This document shows positions 1 to 9,866 of a stretch of DNA of 23,801 nucleotides, piece by piece. The notes beneath the pieces are model-generated. The model saw only the letters and a list, made by a program, of their open reading frames with translations, did not search any database and was not told the origin of the DNA. Numbering within the stretch: the stretch's first letter is position 1; every line of letters starts with the position of its first letter. Made by a program: the position numbers and the translations under genes. The stretch comes from Dunaliella salina (taxonomy: Eukaryota > Chlorophyta > Chlorophyceae > Chlamydomonadales > Dunaliellaceae): positions 1-23,801 of the forward strand of contig MU070505.1 of the NCBI GenBank assembly GCA_002284615.2. The letters are read 5' to 3'.

Positions 1-11
1 CACACACACAC
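1..11. repeat. (CA)n microsatellite, cut by window edge
   Basis: The window opens inside a run of CA dinucleotides. Its full length is unknown because it continues to the left. Confidence 0.8.
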
Positions 12-512
12 CTAACCTTATTCTTCATGATTTGCAATCTTCCTGGGATGTCCAGTAGTTATCTTTTACTTGTACTCGCAAATCTGACTTCCGGCCTTTT
101 CTTCCTGTAATCCTTTTTCTCTCTGCCATCCTGGATTTAGAATTGCTTGTCCTATCCTTGCCGCTGCATTATTGCAGTAATAAAAAGTCGATTGTCTATT
201 AGGAAAGGAAGGGGCATTGCCTCCTTGGCACGAGTCAGAAGGCGAGGTAAAAAGGCTACCTGCCAAGACAATGAAAAACGAGACCCATCTGGCACAAATG
301 CCGTTATACAGTGGCCTGCAGACTCTGCAAAGCTGAGAAACAGGTTGCCTTGCAAAACTTTTCACTCTCTAGAGATCTCTATTTCAATTGTTGTGCTTCC
401 TCTTCCAGGGCTTTGCGGTGACGTGCCTGCAGGACCATAGGCGTCAGGGTGCCCATGAAAGATGCAGTGATTAAAAAGACGGCTAGAAGGAGATCCGGCC
501 ACACACATCACT

Positions 513-603
513 AGGCAATGGTCTCAAGAGGGGTGTGGAATAACTATGGAACAATAAGTCACTCAGCAGAGGCAATGGTCTCAAGAGGGGTGTGGAATAA
601 CTA
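513..603. repeat. Direct repeat, two 34-bp copies with period 57
   Basis: An identical 34-base sequence starting AGGCAATGGTCTCAAG occurs at 513-546 and 570-603. The 23 bases between the copies are not repeated a third time. It looks like a local duplication in intergenic or intronic DNA. No coding content is evident. Confidence 0.85.
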
Positions 604-784
604 AGGAATCCCGTGTAACAGTTTGTATTCCCATGAATGGAGAACAACTATTCATTCATTGACAGCCGAAACCTTTTCCTGGAGGTGGATGGGAAGGAGC
701 TGGTGGATGCAAATTATAGACTTTCCTATTGGCTCATGGAGTGCTTCCAAGGGCTTGTGTCTCATGCACATCTTTTATGTGCAG

Positions 785-839
785 GAGCAAATTTGCAGTC
801 TTGCTGCTGCACTATGACCGACACACTTATGGCTTTCAG
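785..839 (+). CDS. Possible internal exon of an unidentified plus-strand gene
   Basis: A 55-base segment is bounded by a good acceptor (pyrimidine-rich stretch ending TTTTATGTGCAG) and a near-perfect donor (CAG|GTGAGT). Read with one leading base completing a split codon, it gives SKFAVLLLHYDRHTYGFQ, which ends exactly at the donor in phase 0. The hydrophobic strand followed by HYDRHTY looks protein-like, but I do not recognise the family. No partner exons were found with confidence, so it could be a chance match between splice-like sites. It lies on the strand opposite to the exon at 1180-1386. Confidence 0.22.
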
Positions 840-1179
840 GTGAGTAGATACCTGAAGGTATGAACTTTTGCCTGCTCTACATTTACAGGGATTACAGAGA
901 AAAGGCCTTCTGCTCTTGCTCTAAATTCACACTGTCTTGCTTCAAGACTCTAGGTACGCAGCAATTCATTTTCCTCCTACTAGGTGGTAGAAGGTGTGGA
1001 TTACGAAGCCAGGATTTTGATTGGATAGATGCGGCACGGAAATTTAATCACCTGCCGCACAAGGCAAACGCAAAAAGAAGTAAGACCAAACAACTCTGCA
1101 GGTTGGCAAGCAAGCTATGCATTGGAAGGCAATCTGTGGTTATTCTAACCTAGGTTTGGTGAGTGGGTCAATAGCTCAC

Positions 1180-1386
1180 CTGCTCGGCTTGCAGCTCCTC
1201 AAGGTCCTGCAGCTGGTTCTCCCGTAGCTGATCAACAATTGTCTCTGCTGCTGCATTCACTCGCTCTACCTTTTCCAGCTTTGCCTGCGCTGCTTGACAT
1301 GCCTCCTGTAGCTTCAGGGCTGTCAGAGAGGACAGTTTGGCTGCATGTGCCGCTGCTGCAGCCTCCTTTGCCTCAAATTCAAGCAC
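1180..1386 (-). CDS. Exon of a host coiled-coil protein
   Basis: On the minus strand the segment is preceded by a CACCTGCAG acceptor (AG at 1388-1387) and followed by CAG|GTGAGCT (GT at 1179-1178). It is exactly 69 codons, phase 0 at both ends. The peptide begins VLEFEAKEAAAAAHAAKLSS and ends QLQDLEELQAEQ: an Ala/Glu/Gln/Leu-rich amphipathic helix typical of a long coiled coil. There is no catalytic motif and I cannot name the gene. Strand, composition and phase fit the exons at 22935-23056 and 23281-23377, so it may be the next exon of the same gene after a very long intron; this is inference. It could equally be from a separate gene. Confidence 0.6.
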
Positions 1387-4300
1387 CTGCAGGTGGGATC
1401 ACAGGCACTCCTGCGAGGGGGGCAATGGAAGCAGATGAAGCAACAATGGAAAATGCAGCACATAAAGCACTTGTTGCCATGAAATTGCTTGAAACTTGGT
1501 CCAAGATCATGAGTGCATTTGCTGCTGATGTCCTGATGAAGCGACCTTTTGAATGTGCTTTCCTTGCAGCTGAACAACAGGATAATGTGATAATGTGGCT
1601 TCCCGTTCATCAAAACTTCCGTACAGAGCAGCGAATGCAAAAATAGCAGCCATGCATCTGGGTGGATCTGGTTAAATTTGTAATATTTTGCCCCAGAAAC
1701 TGTGTTTTGTCCTAAAATGGTGGAGACCTAAGACCACCCTCTTGGCCTCAAAGCACCCAAACAGCCCTCAGCTCCTCCCTGAGACTGCTAGGTAATTCCA
1801 CGCTGTAGCAAGGAGGGGGGTTAGCCACCTTTACAATCTCTCCCAACCTTTTCTGGGCCTGCTGGAGCCGCTTTTAAGATTCCATTTTTTGGGACTTGAG
1901 ACCCCCATGTATTATGCTGCACATACAAAGTAGGAAATAAAAACAAAAGTCGACCTTTTCGGCACCCACCGTGCCGAAATTTCCCGAAGTGAAATGGCAG
2001 AAATTTGGAGTCTCACCAGCCACTATGACTTTTCACCCTTGTTTTGCAATGAAATTTATTTGAAAAAAGGACTGGAAACCGCCAAGACATTCAATTTTGG
2101 ATCAAAGCAGATGGTCTGGAATGATGATCTGGTGGTAAAAAACTAGAGTTCACGTCGCGGCTGATCAGGCATGTATTAAAAAAAGGCCCCATATATCCCC
2201 AGGTGGTGTTCATTCAGACCTTGATCTAGTCACACCTCCAGAATCTATGGATATTAAAGGACCAAACGTTTCAGGGGTTTTAATTGACAAATGTGGTCGA
2301 GGATTGTCCATAGATTTCTGACACATAGCCTCTGTAAGTCCCACAGAATGGTTCCCCCCTCTGTTTTTGTTTCTTGGGATGCTATTCTTTCAGTCAGGTC
2401 AGGCATCAATCTGAGCTTGCAGGACCTTTAATTTGACCTTTCTGAGCAACTCTGCATACTCAGTATATGCTGTGGGGGTGCCCAGGGGGGGGGGGCAGAA
2501 ATCAGGCTAATCCTTGCCAGAATGAGTTCCTCAGGAACTATTCCATCGGCATACCTGACCCATAACAATGGTTAAACAATTCATTAGGAGCATATCCTGG
2601 GGGGTCTGGGGGGCTGGGGCGGTGGCCAAGGAGATCGCCCAATTTTGACAGGGAAAAGCAGGATTCTATGCGAGGGGCACATGATGCACCATTTGGGGAG
2701 TCAATTTGAGCGACCAATTGAATAAATTATATCCTTTAAAGATCATCAATGTTTTCCTTTCAAAGTGCAGCAGAAGAGCAGAAATTAAAAAATTTCAATG
2801 TCAAAATTCCAGATGACAGCTGCAGGTGCTGTTCTGCTCGTCTGGGCAGCCTGGCCCAGGGACTAATGAAAATTGGAATTAGTATGTTACTTGGAAATTT
2901 GCTGGTGACAGTTGGCGAGGCCATGCCGTGGACTCGAGTCCATAGCCTTGACCACTCCCAGCCTTGGCCGAGCCCCAGGAACGCGCACACCCACACCGGG
3001 GCCCCCAAACTTGGCAGGGCATGCTTGAGTAATATAAGAACACCTCATACTCAGATTGTGGCCAGATGCTGTGTATGCCTGGTCTCCAGTTTTGCCCCTT
3101 TTGCAGACGAGATCATGCTTTAAGTGCTTTGGGGTCAATTTTCGCACCCCTGGATTTTCACTCCGATAAGTCAGGTTTGACGTAAAAAACTACCTGGGAG
3201 CCAAAAGATGGGGCAAATTCGGGTCAAAACATGCAGCATGGCACCCATTTCGTGGGAAATGGCCAATTTTGGCAAACAAAGCCCCTCAAAACACTGCCCC
3301 TGACTCACTTGCAACACCTTTGGATGCAGAAGTGTTCAATGTATCAAATTCAAGTACTCTGCATACTTAGTTTGCTTGAAATTCTATGGGGCAAGAGCTC
3401 CTTCTTTTTGGCATAGCATGCCTGGGCTGGCTTTCAGAGGGGGTCAGCTGAGGCCAAAAATCAGGCATTTTTTGCATGCTCCTTGCAAATGCTTTCTGTT
3501 ACTGGTCATCCTGAAGCTTGGGTTCTTTGTAAAGCTTGTCTGTAGTACTAGGGTTTCAACATTACCAATCACGGAGACCGCGCCTAATTTGCTGCGGGGT
3601 GAACTCTAATTTTTACCATTCCCTATGGTAGATGCATGCACACCAAGTCACAAGTCATAATCTGGGACTTGAAGTGTGAAATTGACTCGACAAGTCCCCA
3701 AGTCCCCCGCAACGAGATGATTGGAATGGTTTCAGTAGATTAAGGAAATAAATATTGTTCGCAGGTGCAGCGAGTTGGTGAGGTTAAGAGCACCCTGCAT
3801 TCTTCAGGAAATTAATCCTTCTGAGCAAACTTGCACTGGCAAGCGTTGTGGTGCACTTGTGATGTGCATGAAGTTGTTGCTCAAAAAGAGCTGTTCTGTC
3901 TGAACAGATTTTAAAGGACTGCTGAACCAACGGCCTGAGGGGGAGTGTTGGAATGCAGGCCTGGCTGGTACAGCGCTGTACTTGTGTGCAGGACCTTTAC
4001 TCCGTGTGTGAGCCTGATATTATTTACATAGCCTTTGATATATCTGAGACCAGGGATTTATCCCATAACAGTTTGGAATATATCAGATCTTTGACTTCCC
4101 AGTATTCCTGTGTAAATTAATAGTCCAATAGTTGTCAGTGCGTGGGCAGTAGATGTCTGCCCAATTCCTCGCTTGCTGTTTTGGACTAGCCAGCTACCAG
4201 CTATGTATGCTTATGTCTTTTAGTCGGCAACTTTGAGAGTGAGGATGGTACTGGACTGGCTTGGCAGTGAGTTTATATCTCGGATACACATGTGTGGAGT

Positions 4301-4983
4301 CCTTGGGTGCACAGAGACATGTTGTTTGTCAAATGTGGAGTGTTCCAGTGTACTGAAACGTGGCATGTCGGCATGCATGGGATTGAGAACATTGTGACTG
4401 CCGACACTCTTCAGCTTCCACCTTGTGGATTCTGGTATGCTTTTGCTAGGCCTTGTATCCAGTCTTTGTAATGATTTTTATGGTGGACTTGAGCTGCAGT
4501 GTTCCAAGTAGCAAAGGTTCAGAGGTCGCAGGTGTGATGAGGTAGAGGTATCTCTTGGTTAGGGCAGGATTAAGGGGAACTGTAACCAAGTTCTTTACAG
4601 GGTACGGTTCCAAGGTCGTAAAAGCGGTGGGGGTAGGAGGTGACAAGTTTGGAGTAGGGGTTGATTATTGTATAATTACCCAGAGGGGGGCAACTGGCCC
4701 ATTTGCCAGATATGCTCTTTCCCAACTTTTTTTTTTAATCTAACCATGCAAAGCAAATTTTAATCCATAAAATATCATGTTCACCAGATATTCATGAAAA
4801 TTGGAGGATCCCAGATTTCTCTCCTGGGAGGAAAGAAGTCCTTGCAGCTCAGTGGCAGAGCTACCTGGAGCTGGTATTGTTTTCTCGTGCATGCCAGCAA
4901 GCTTGGCCCCATAAAAAGCCCTGTAAACGAGTTGGAAGCAGTTAGAGGATATCGTCCCAACGCATTTGCCTTGAGTATTATAT
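1387..4983. other. Non-coding stretch without recognisable genes
   Basis: No convincing exon, RNA gene or mobile-element protein was seen on either strand. Open frames here are short and of low-complexity or implausible composition. It contains an 11-base G run at 2485-2495 and several short A/T runs. It is best read as intron or intergenic DNA, possibly made of repeats too old to recognise by eye. Confidence 0.5.
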
Positions 4984-4989
4984 ATGCAG

Positions 4990-5508
4990 GCCAAGTGTGC
5001 CCGCAGCTCCAGAAATCCAAACAGGAATGAACAAGTGACTTTACACATCATCCTCCGAGGAGAGATGAGTCATTGGTGTGGCCGGTACCAATTACAATGA
5101 GTTCACAATCACACCCCTTGTAAATCTGGGCCTGACTAAACAAAAAGCCAAATCACTAGCAGCCAGCTTAGGGACCATGCCATCCAAAGGTTAACTACTA
5201 TCAAAAGCACCAGACACGATGTTTGCTTTCAGGGGGCTTCTGGGAGGGGCTTTGCTGGGCGCATGGCGGCGGAGGACAGGAGGAGGAGAGTCCGGGCGTC
5301 AAGAGGCATGGCGAGCAGCAACCCTCCAGATCCCCACTAGATCTGCTTCTGGCTCTCTCCTAGGCTAGCTGTGTCTAGTGTAGGTTCTGAGGGCCTTCTG
5401 GTGAGGCCACTGCTTCCTTGCTAGCCTGCTAGCTTGTTAGTTAGTGGACCTTCCCTTAATGCACGCGGCCTCTCGGCTTGCGTAGACTTTTATTTTCTTT
5501 TCTTTTCC
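4990..5508 (+). mobile_element. 5'-truncated family-1 LINE: end of endonuclease plus 3' UTR
   Basis: This matches the tails at 15521-16025 and 16026-16540. It holds the degenerate C-terminus of the restriction-like endonuclease ORF ending in SSNPPDPH with stop TAG at 5338-5340, a roughly 125-base 3' UTR, then TTCCCTTAATGCACGC, a hairpin (ACGC 5463-5466 with GCGT 5480-5483; inner GCC 5468-5470 with GGC 5475-5477) and a T/C-rich tail to 5508. Short frameshifts and insertions break the reading frame near 5050-5110. ATGCAG at 4984-4989 and 5509-5514 may be the target-site duplication, which would put the left edge at 4990; it is short and so uncertain. The strong 5' truncation is typical of target-primed reverse transcription. 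Confidence 0.8.
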
Positions 5509-5514
5509 ATGCAG

Positions 5515-6601
5515 ATACCTCCCTCACTTAAAGCAACAGGAAGGGCACTGTTTGCCGCCCTGACTTTCAGTTGAGCAGGGCCTTGGCTCCGTCTCAGCCT
5601 GCTTTGGGCAAATACAAAGATGGCAAACGGGTATGGTTACAACCTCCAATCTTTAGGGAGCAAAGTCGTGCATTCCAGAAGCCCTAAAGTGTGTCAAACT
5701 GAAGTCATTAACCTGGGTGCAATCAGGGCTTTTTATCTGAAAGATGGGTAAAAGAATACATGTTGCTAGACTTTCTCCATTTGTTTGGTATCGGTGGCCT
5801 AAATTTGGGATGAGCAAGATGATCAGCATGTAACAAATAAATGCACCCCTTCCAACTTTTGAATCTTTGAAGGAGATGTGCTTTGCTGTCATTTCAGGGG
5901 GATTGTTTGCAGAGCTTCAAGCAATGCTGCCTGATACCTCATCCTGACACGAACATACCAAGTTTTTGCTGCGGTTCCTTTTGTGGACATTGCAAGCATC
6001 TATGACAGTGGATGCTGAGAGCTGGAGTACAAAACGTATCATGAACATATCTGGTCTCTTGGACCATTTTTTTCAGAGCTGTGCTGCTCTCTAACTTTCC
6101 GCGCATCATGTGGGTTTTTGAGCATACTTTCTAAAGTCTGACTCTGCAACCTGGTGGAATATCTGTGCTTCACTTTGTATGCTCATTCATTCAACTGACA
6201 AGTTGAAACTTTCAAACTCAGCTCAAGGCCTAGGCTTTGTTTCCACCCCAATTTTTCTGTTTCCTATTTTTCAGACAGGTCTGATGACAGCCCTCTGTGT
6301 TTCCACGCAGCTGCCCTAGCAAGTGGGTGAAGCGCTGTGCCCTAGTCTATCTCCTCAGATGGCACCATACTTGTCTGCATCTCGCCATGTACAGTCGCAT
6401 GATATGCTTCCTTCAATAAGAAAACAACGAGCTTTATCCTTTCCTTCACGAGCTTCTTAATTTGTAAACAGGCTAGCGCTCTCCATTGCTCTCGGGCAGA
6501 GTCTGCCTGCAAGCGTTCAACAAGTCAAGTTCAGGGGGTCTCTCCGCTAGCGTGTCCTTTTTGTGGACCATGCCATGTATTTTTTTGCTTGATTGGTTTC
6601 C
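5515..6601. other. Non-coding stretch without recognisable genes
   Basis: It lies between the plus-strand LINE tail and the minus-strand family-2 fragment. The longest frames are under 90 codons and have no protein-like character. No repeats beyond short T runs were noticed. Confidence 0.5.
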
Positions 6602-6603
6602 TC

Positions 6604-6639
6604 AAAAGAAAAGAAAGAAAAGAAAAAAGAGAAGAAAAA
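6604..6639 (-). repeat. Pyrimidine-rich tail of the family-2 LINE (A/G run on plus strand)
   Basis: This is a pure A/G tract on the plus strand, which reads as a T/C-rich tail on the minus strand directly after the 3' UTR. Family 1 ends in a similar T/C tail rather than poly(A). Confidence 0.65.
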
Positions 6640-6679
6640 CTTTGCAGGCAGTGAAACACTTCCTATATCAATTAATAAA

Positions 6680-6717
6680 AAGAGGATACCTAGGGCAGAG
6701 GCACCGTATATCCTCTT
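6680..6717 (-). other. 3' UTR hairpin of the family-2 LINE
   Basis: AAGAGGATA at 6680-6688 pairs perfectly with TATCCTCTT at 6709-6717 (9 bp, 20-base loop). It lies between the end of the endonuclease frame and the pyrimidine-rich tail (purine run 6604-6639 on the plus strand), the place where LINEs carry their RT-recognition structure. That role is inferred by analogy. Confidence 0.55.
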
Positions 6718-7676
6718 CACCAAGAGGAAATGAGAAAAGAAACCAATGAGCATCAGGAGGGTTACTGGCAGTATCCCGTGCTTGACCTTTTTGAGAGTTG
6801 AAAAGGGTTTTCTCAAGAGCGCGCCTGGTGCTGGCAAGTTTGTAAGCATACAGGACAGCATGAGCATGAAGCTTCCGAACAAGCTAGGTGGCCTTGTGTG
6901 TGTCAAGACCAAGCCCTTCAGGTGTCTCCAAAGTGTGTGTGGGGGTTGTAGATGACTCCGCCAACACCACACAGAATAGTGTGAAGGGTGACTTGAGCAG
7001 AGACTTTTGCAAGATGGCGGCATAAATTGCAGTGCTGCTGCTTGGAGGCCTCAAGCTAATTCAAGCAGGTGTCTTCACAGTATTTGACTTCCGTATGATG
7101 GATGTGCCTTTGTTCTGGGAGGAGCTGACTAGGGTGACGGTGCTTGGAAATAGGTGAAATGGTGGCTGTGGCTGAGTGCTCCCTGTTTCCTCCATGTCTC
7201 CCTGCACTCCTCAATGGAGAACAGGAATGGGTCCTTGGCACACTTTTCATGGGAGCAACTAATATTGCATCAGGGCGGCTAGGAGTGAGCCTTTCTTTGT
7301 CAGCAAAACGACAAGGGAAAAAAATATTTAGGGAGGGTGCTCATAAACCTGGAGGTTTTGTAAAGCAAGACGATCTGCTCTGCCAATGTCCATAGAGGCA
7401 AGGACTGCCCCAAGAGAGCTTTTGCTGGCACCTTTGGGGGTGATTCTGCTGGCAATGTCATGGCACTCGGTTACATATTCGAAATTGTGGAGTATTTGCA
7501 TCCTGATAGAATGTGAACGGCACTGTCAGGCTCCCCACACAGCCTGATTTACATGGTGTCTCCATGCTTGCGTAGCTTTTCACGACATACGTCATCCCTA
7601 CAGACACGTGCGCTTGTCAGGTGTGGGCAACACCTTGTCTTCAACAGGGTATTGAAATGGAAAATATCATTCATGA

Positions 7677-8303
7677 ATGGCTACTGCGCTTCCTGAGATC
7701 CATACTTGGAGTCAGAACCTCCACTCCAAGTCACACAAGTGCCCTCAGGCAAGGACAGCCTTCATCCCTGACAACTACAAAAAAATGTTCACACCCAAAA
7801 TCAAGGACTGGAGGGAAGTTACCTACACTGATGGCAGTGTGATTAAATGCAAAGATGACGACTCCCCACCCCTTTCTGGTTCAGGTGTTTACAAACCAGG
7901 AGGGGACACAGATTTACCCTCCCAACACTTGCAACTGCACACAAAACCCAATAGCCATGGCCCTACCAATACCATCACTAGAGCAGAACTCGTGGGTATC
8001 CTTGTGGCACTCCAACACAAGCAAACTAAAATTGCCACTGACAGTGCATCCTGCCTCTTTCAAATTTCTAATCAAACCATTCATCCCATGCGCATGAGGT
8101 ATCACCTACATGCAGAGGTCATCCATGCAATATCAACCACATTAGAACACTCCCCTCACCCTATCCATTTTCATAAAGTCAAAGCCCACTCTGGCATCAT
8201 AGGAAATGAGGGGGCTGACGCTTGCGCTCGCACTGCAGCCCTCTCCCACACCATAGATATTGCACTTCCAGATGCCAGGGACCCTTTCCACAATTTTTAT
8301 TGA
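7677..8303 (+). pseudogene. RNase H domain of LINE copy A
   Basis: The domain degrades the RNA strand of an RNA-DNA hybrid during retrotransposition. Frame 3 shows the family motifs in order: YTDGSVIK (first Asp), RAELVGIL (Glu), IATDSASC (second Asp), and KAHSGIIGNEGADACA (His region and last Asp). All four acidic positions are kept. The first 17 or so residues do not match copy B well, so the ATG at 7677 is probably not a true start but part of a truncated polyprotein. The frame ends at TGA 8301-8303, where copy B has a Trp codon in the same context, so this is a nonsense change. The frame stays open beyond it up to the SINE-like insertion. Confidence 0.85.
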
Positions 8304-8463
8304 CTTTCACTGAAGACCTCTTCCACACAAAATGATGGCATGCATCGCTCCTGCACTTTCCCAATACACTTTCTCACCAACCTCAGCGACAAACTTAAAA
8401 CACACATGCACAAGAAACACAAACTTGGTTCTGTTAACACCTCTGGCTACCACTACCAGAGAT

Positions 8464-8624
8464 CGCGGGTTTGAATCCTGGTGGGGACGCTTTGGTATAG
8501 GCTGAGGTGTCTCCTCCGAGGCTGATTGGTGGGGGCGCTTTGGTATAGGCTGTAGTGTCCTTTCCTTAATGCACGCTCCGTGACCCTTGAGGAGGAGCGT
8601 AGGAATTTCAAATTTCAAATTTTC
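8464..8624 (+). mobile_element. SINE-like 161-bp insertion
   Basis: Copy B reads straight through this point (CTACCAGAGATGGCAGAAG), whereas copy A has 161 extra bases flanked by AGAT at 8460-8463 and 8625-8628. The 5' end holds GGTTTGAATCC (8468-8478), one base off the tRNA B-box consensus, so the head looks tRNA-derived and truncated. A 17-base repeat CGCTTTGGTATAGGCTG occurs at 8488-8504 and 8536-8552. The 3' part has TTCCTTAATGCACGC followed by a 7-bp hairpin (8573-8579 with 8594-8600) and GCGTAG, matching the LINE family-1 3' end, then an AATTTCA-type tail. Insertion plus duplication is 165 bases, so the reading frame phase is kept although the insert has in-frame stops. Confidence 0.7.
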
Positions 8625-8912
8625 AGATGGCAGAAGCTTAGCGCTGCCACACCACCCACCACAAATGCAAACACTGAAGCTCACAACCCAATATCTCAAC
8701 TTGCAAACAAGGAGATTAGCAACTCCTTCTGGAAAAATCCAAAGATTACCCTTAAACAACAAATAAGTCTTGTGAAGTATCGAACGGACACACTGTACAC
8801 ACAGAGTCATGCCTCCAACTTCAGCTTTTCCAGTTCTTATAGATGCCCACTCTGTGCAAATACGGACAGCATCAATCACGTTCTGCTTAGGTCACCAACC
8901 CAACAATATTGA
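8625..8912 (+). pseudogene. Linker and zinc knuckle of LINE copy A
   Basis: After the SINE-like insertion, frame 3 resumes with RWQKLSAATPP and runs through LANKEISNSFW and LKQQISLVKYRTDTLY to CPLCANTDSINHVLLR. This C-x2-C-x6-H-x4-C type knuckle follows RNase H in many LINEs and is thought to bind nucleic acid. In copy B the last ligand is Cys (HVLLRC); here it is Ser, because one base is lost near 8891 and 13 bases are gained just before ATGAGTGGG. The two changes together restore the frame for the endonuclease at 8919. Confidence 0.75.
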
Positions 8913-8918
8913 ACATTA

Positions 8919-9866
8919 ATGAGTGGGATGCACACTACCAGACACAATACGGCCCTTAGTCTCTGTGTAGAAGCCCTCGGTAAAGGCCGATATGGCTCAT
9001 CCCTCATTAGCATGGATGACTGCAACCATGACAGACTTCTGGATCAAGGCATACAAGTCCCTGAAAACATCTCTCGAGCTATTCCAGACTGGTTTTTCCC
9101 AAATGGCAATGCCTCACCTGCACGGCACCAAAGCCGCCCTGATGCTCTCTTTGTGCGCCCTATCCCAGGCAGACAAGCCCACCTTGATCCTTCCAAGATC
9201 CCCCCACAAGATAGAGACATCCACCTCGTTGAACTTGAATTCTGCCCTGACACAAATCCCTTCATCACTTTAGAACGTGCACGGACTCAACATTCCCACA
9301 CCACAACCCTTTACAGCCATGACCCCAACCTCCATAAGGCCATTCTCTTTGTCCCATGCTTCTCCCACCCAGAAATAGCATCCTCCGCCCGTAACTCAAA
9401 CAGCGCTTTACCCCCTCTACCACCATTGGAGACTGTCCTCCAAGCCCAGCATAAAAGTCTCAAGGAGCAAATCAACAAGATAGACTCTGACTACAGCGCC
9501 CAGTGCCACATCAGAGCGCGAAGGCGCCAACAGAAGAAAATTGCAAAACACCCTGGCCTTGCCAACAAGGAAATTTTCAATGGCAAAAACACTGCTTCTC
9601 CCCAAGCCCAATTACTCACAGACCCTGACACAGGCGAAGTAGAAACAGACCCATGCAAAATTGCTGGTATTGTGGAAAAATTTTACACTGACAGCATGGC
9701 TGCCCCCAGCATCAAGACTGGGGCCTACCTTCCATCTGAACCCCAAGCCAGGCGCAACTACCCCTGGATGGACCGACAGTGCGAGGACCACTTCCTCCTT
9801 GAAACTCCCATCACTAGGGCTAAGAACGACACTCAAAGGAAAAGGAAATGGCTTCACAACTTGTGA
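8919..9866 (+). pseudogene. Chimeric frame: copy A endonuclease fused to copy B pre-RT region
   Basis: Residues 1 to about 128 are the N-terminal half of a restriction-like endonuclease: SSLISMDDCNHDRLLDQGIQ, IPDWFFPN, RPDALFVRP, and IHLVELEFCPDT. In copy B and in family 2 the last motif reads ExK; here the codon at 9237-9239 gives Glu, so the catalytic Lys is lost. At about 9303 the sequence leaves the endonuclease. The rest (PNLHKAILFV, SLKEQINKIDSD, KKIAKHPGLANKEIFNGKNT, LLTDPDTGEVETDPCKI) is the region found just before the RT. So this single open frame crosses the junction of two elements and is not a natural protein. A frameshift near 9840-9866 separates it from the RT frame. Confidence 0.7.
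9277..9303 (+). repeat. Left copy of a candidate 27-bp target-site duplication
   Basis: The 27 bases starting GTGCACGGACTCAAC match 16026-16052 at 21 of 27 positions, and bracket the 6.7-kb copy B. The same 27 bases occur unchanged inside copy B at 15521-15547, because the target is a related element. Confidence 0.5.

Larger units (their letters stand above)
6602..7560 (-). mobile_element. Family-2 LINE fragment: restriction-like endonuclease and 3' UTR, antisense
   Basis: Reading the minus strand from 7560 downward: remnants of a zinc-knuckle tail (PDSAVHILSGC, about 7531-7499); SSLGAVLASMDIG...DRLALQNLQ, which parallels SSLISMDGCNHDRLLDQGIQ of family 1; SRPDAILVAP (about 7280); HHTEVKYCEDT with the ExK at 7091-7083; VTLHTILCGVGGVIYN (to about 6946); then, after a frameshift, a His/Ala-rich helix and TRRALEKTLFNSQ ending ASNPPDAH at 6746. 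These are the PD...ExK core and C-terminus of the endonuclease seen in family 1, but a clearly different lineage. The expected TAG stop reads TGG. The 3' UTR has a 9-bp hairpin and a pyrimidine tail. Several stops and frameshifts show it is dead. Confidence 0.75.
7675..9303 (+). mobile_element. Family-1 LINE copy A, left part (RNase H to mid endonuclease)
   Basis: From about 7675 the sequence parallels copy B (about 14050-15547) at roughly 93-95 percent by eye, first with a deletion and then closely from 7731. It carries RNase H, linker, zinc knuckle and the N-terminal half of the restriction-like endonuclease. Homology to copy B's own endonuclease stops after 9303, where the sequence switches to the region preceding the RT of copy B. 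The missing C-terminal half seems to resume at 16026. Breaks: TGA at 8301-8303 where copy B has TGG, a SINE-like insertion at 8464-8624, a small indel near 8890-8915, and loss of the endonuclease lysine. Confidence 0.75.

Noticed and set aside
6547..7023. 158-codon minus-strand frame
   Set aside because: It covers the family-2 endonuclease region but mostly in the wrong frame; the real protein signal moves between frames.
8460..8500. tRNA gene suggested by GGTTTGAATCC
   Set aside because: There is no acceptor, D or anticodon arm; only a B-box-like piece within an insertion, better explained as a truncated SINE.
8307..8879. 190-codon minus-strand frame with a repeated PIPKRPHQ peptide
   Set aside because: The peptide repeat comes from the 17-base direct repeat in the SINE-like insert; the rest is the complement of the LINE linker.
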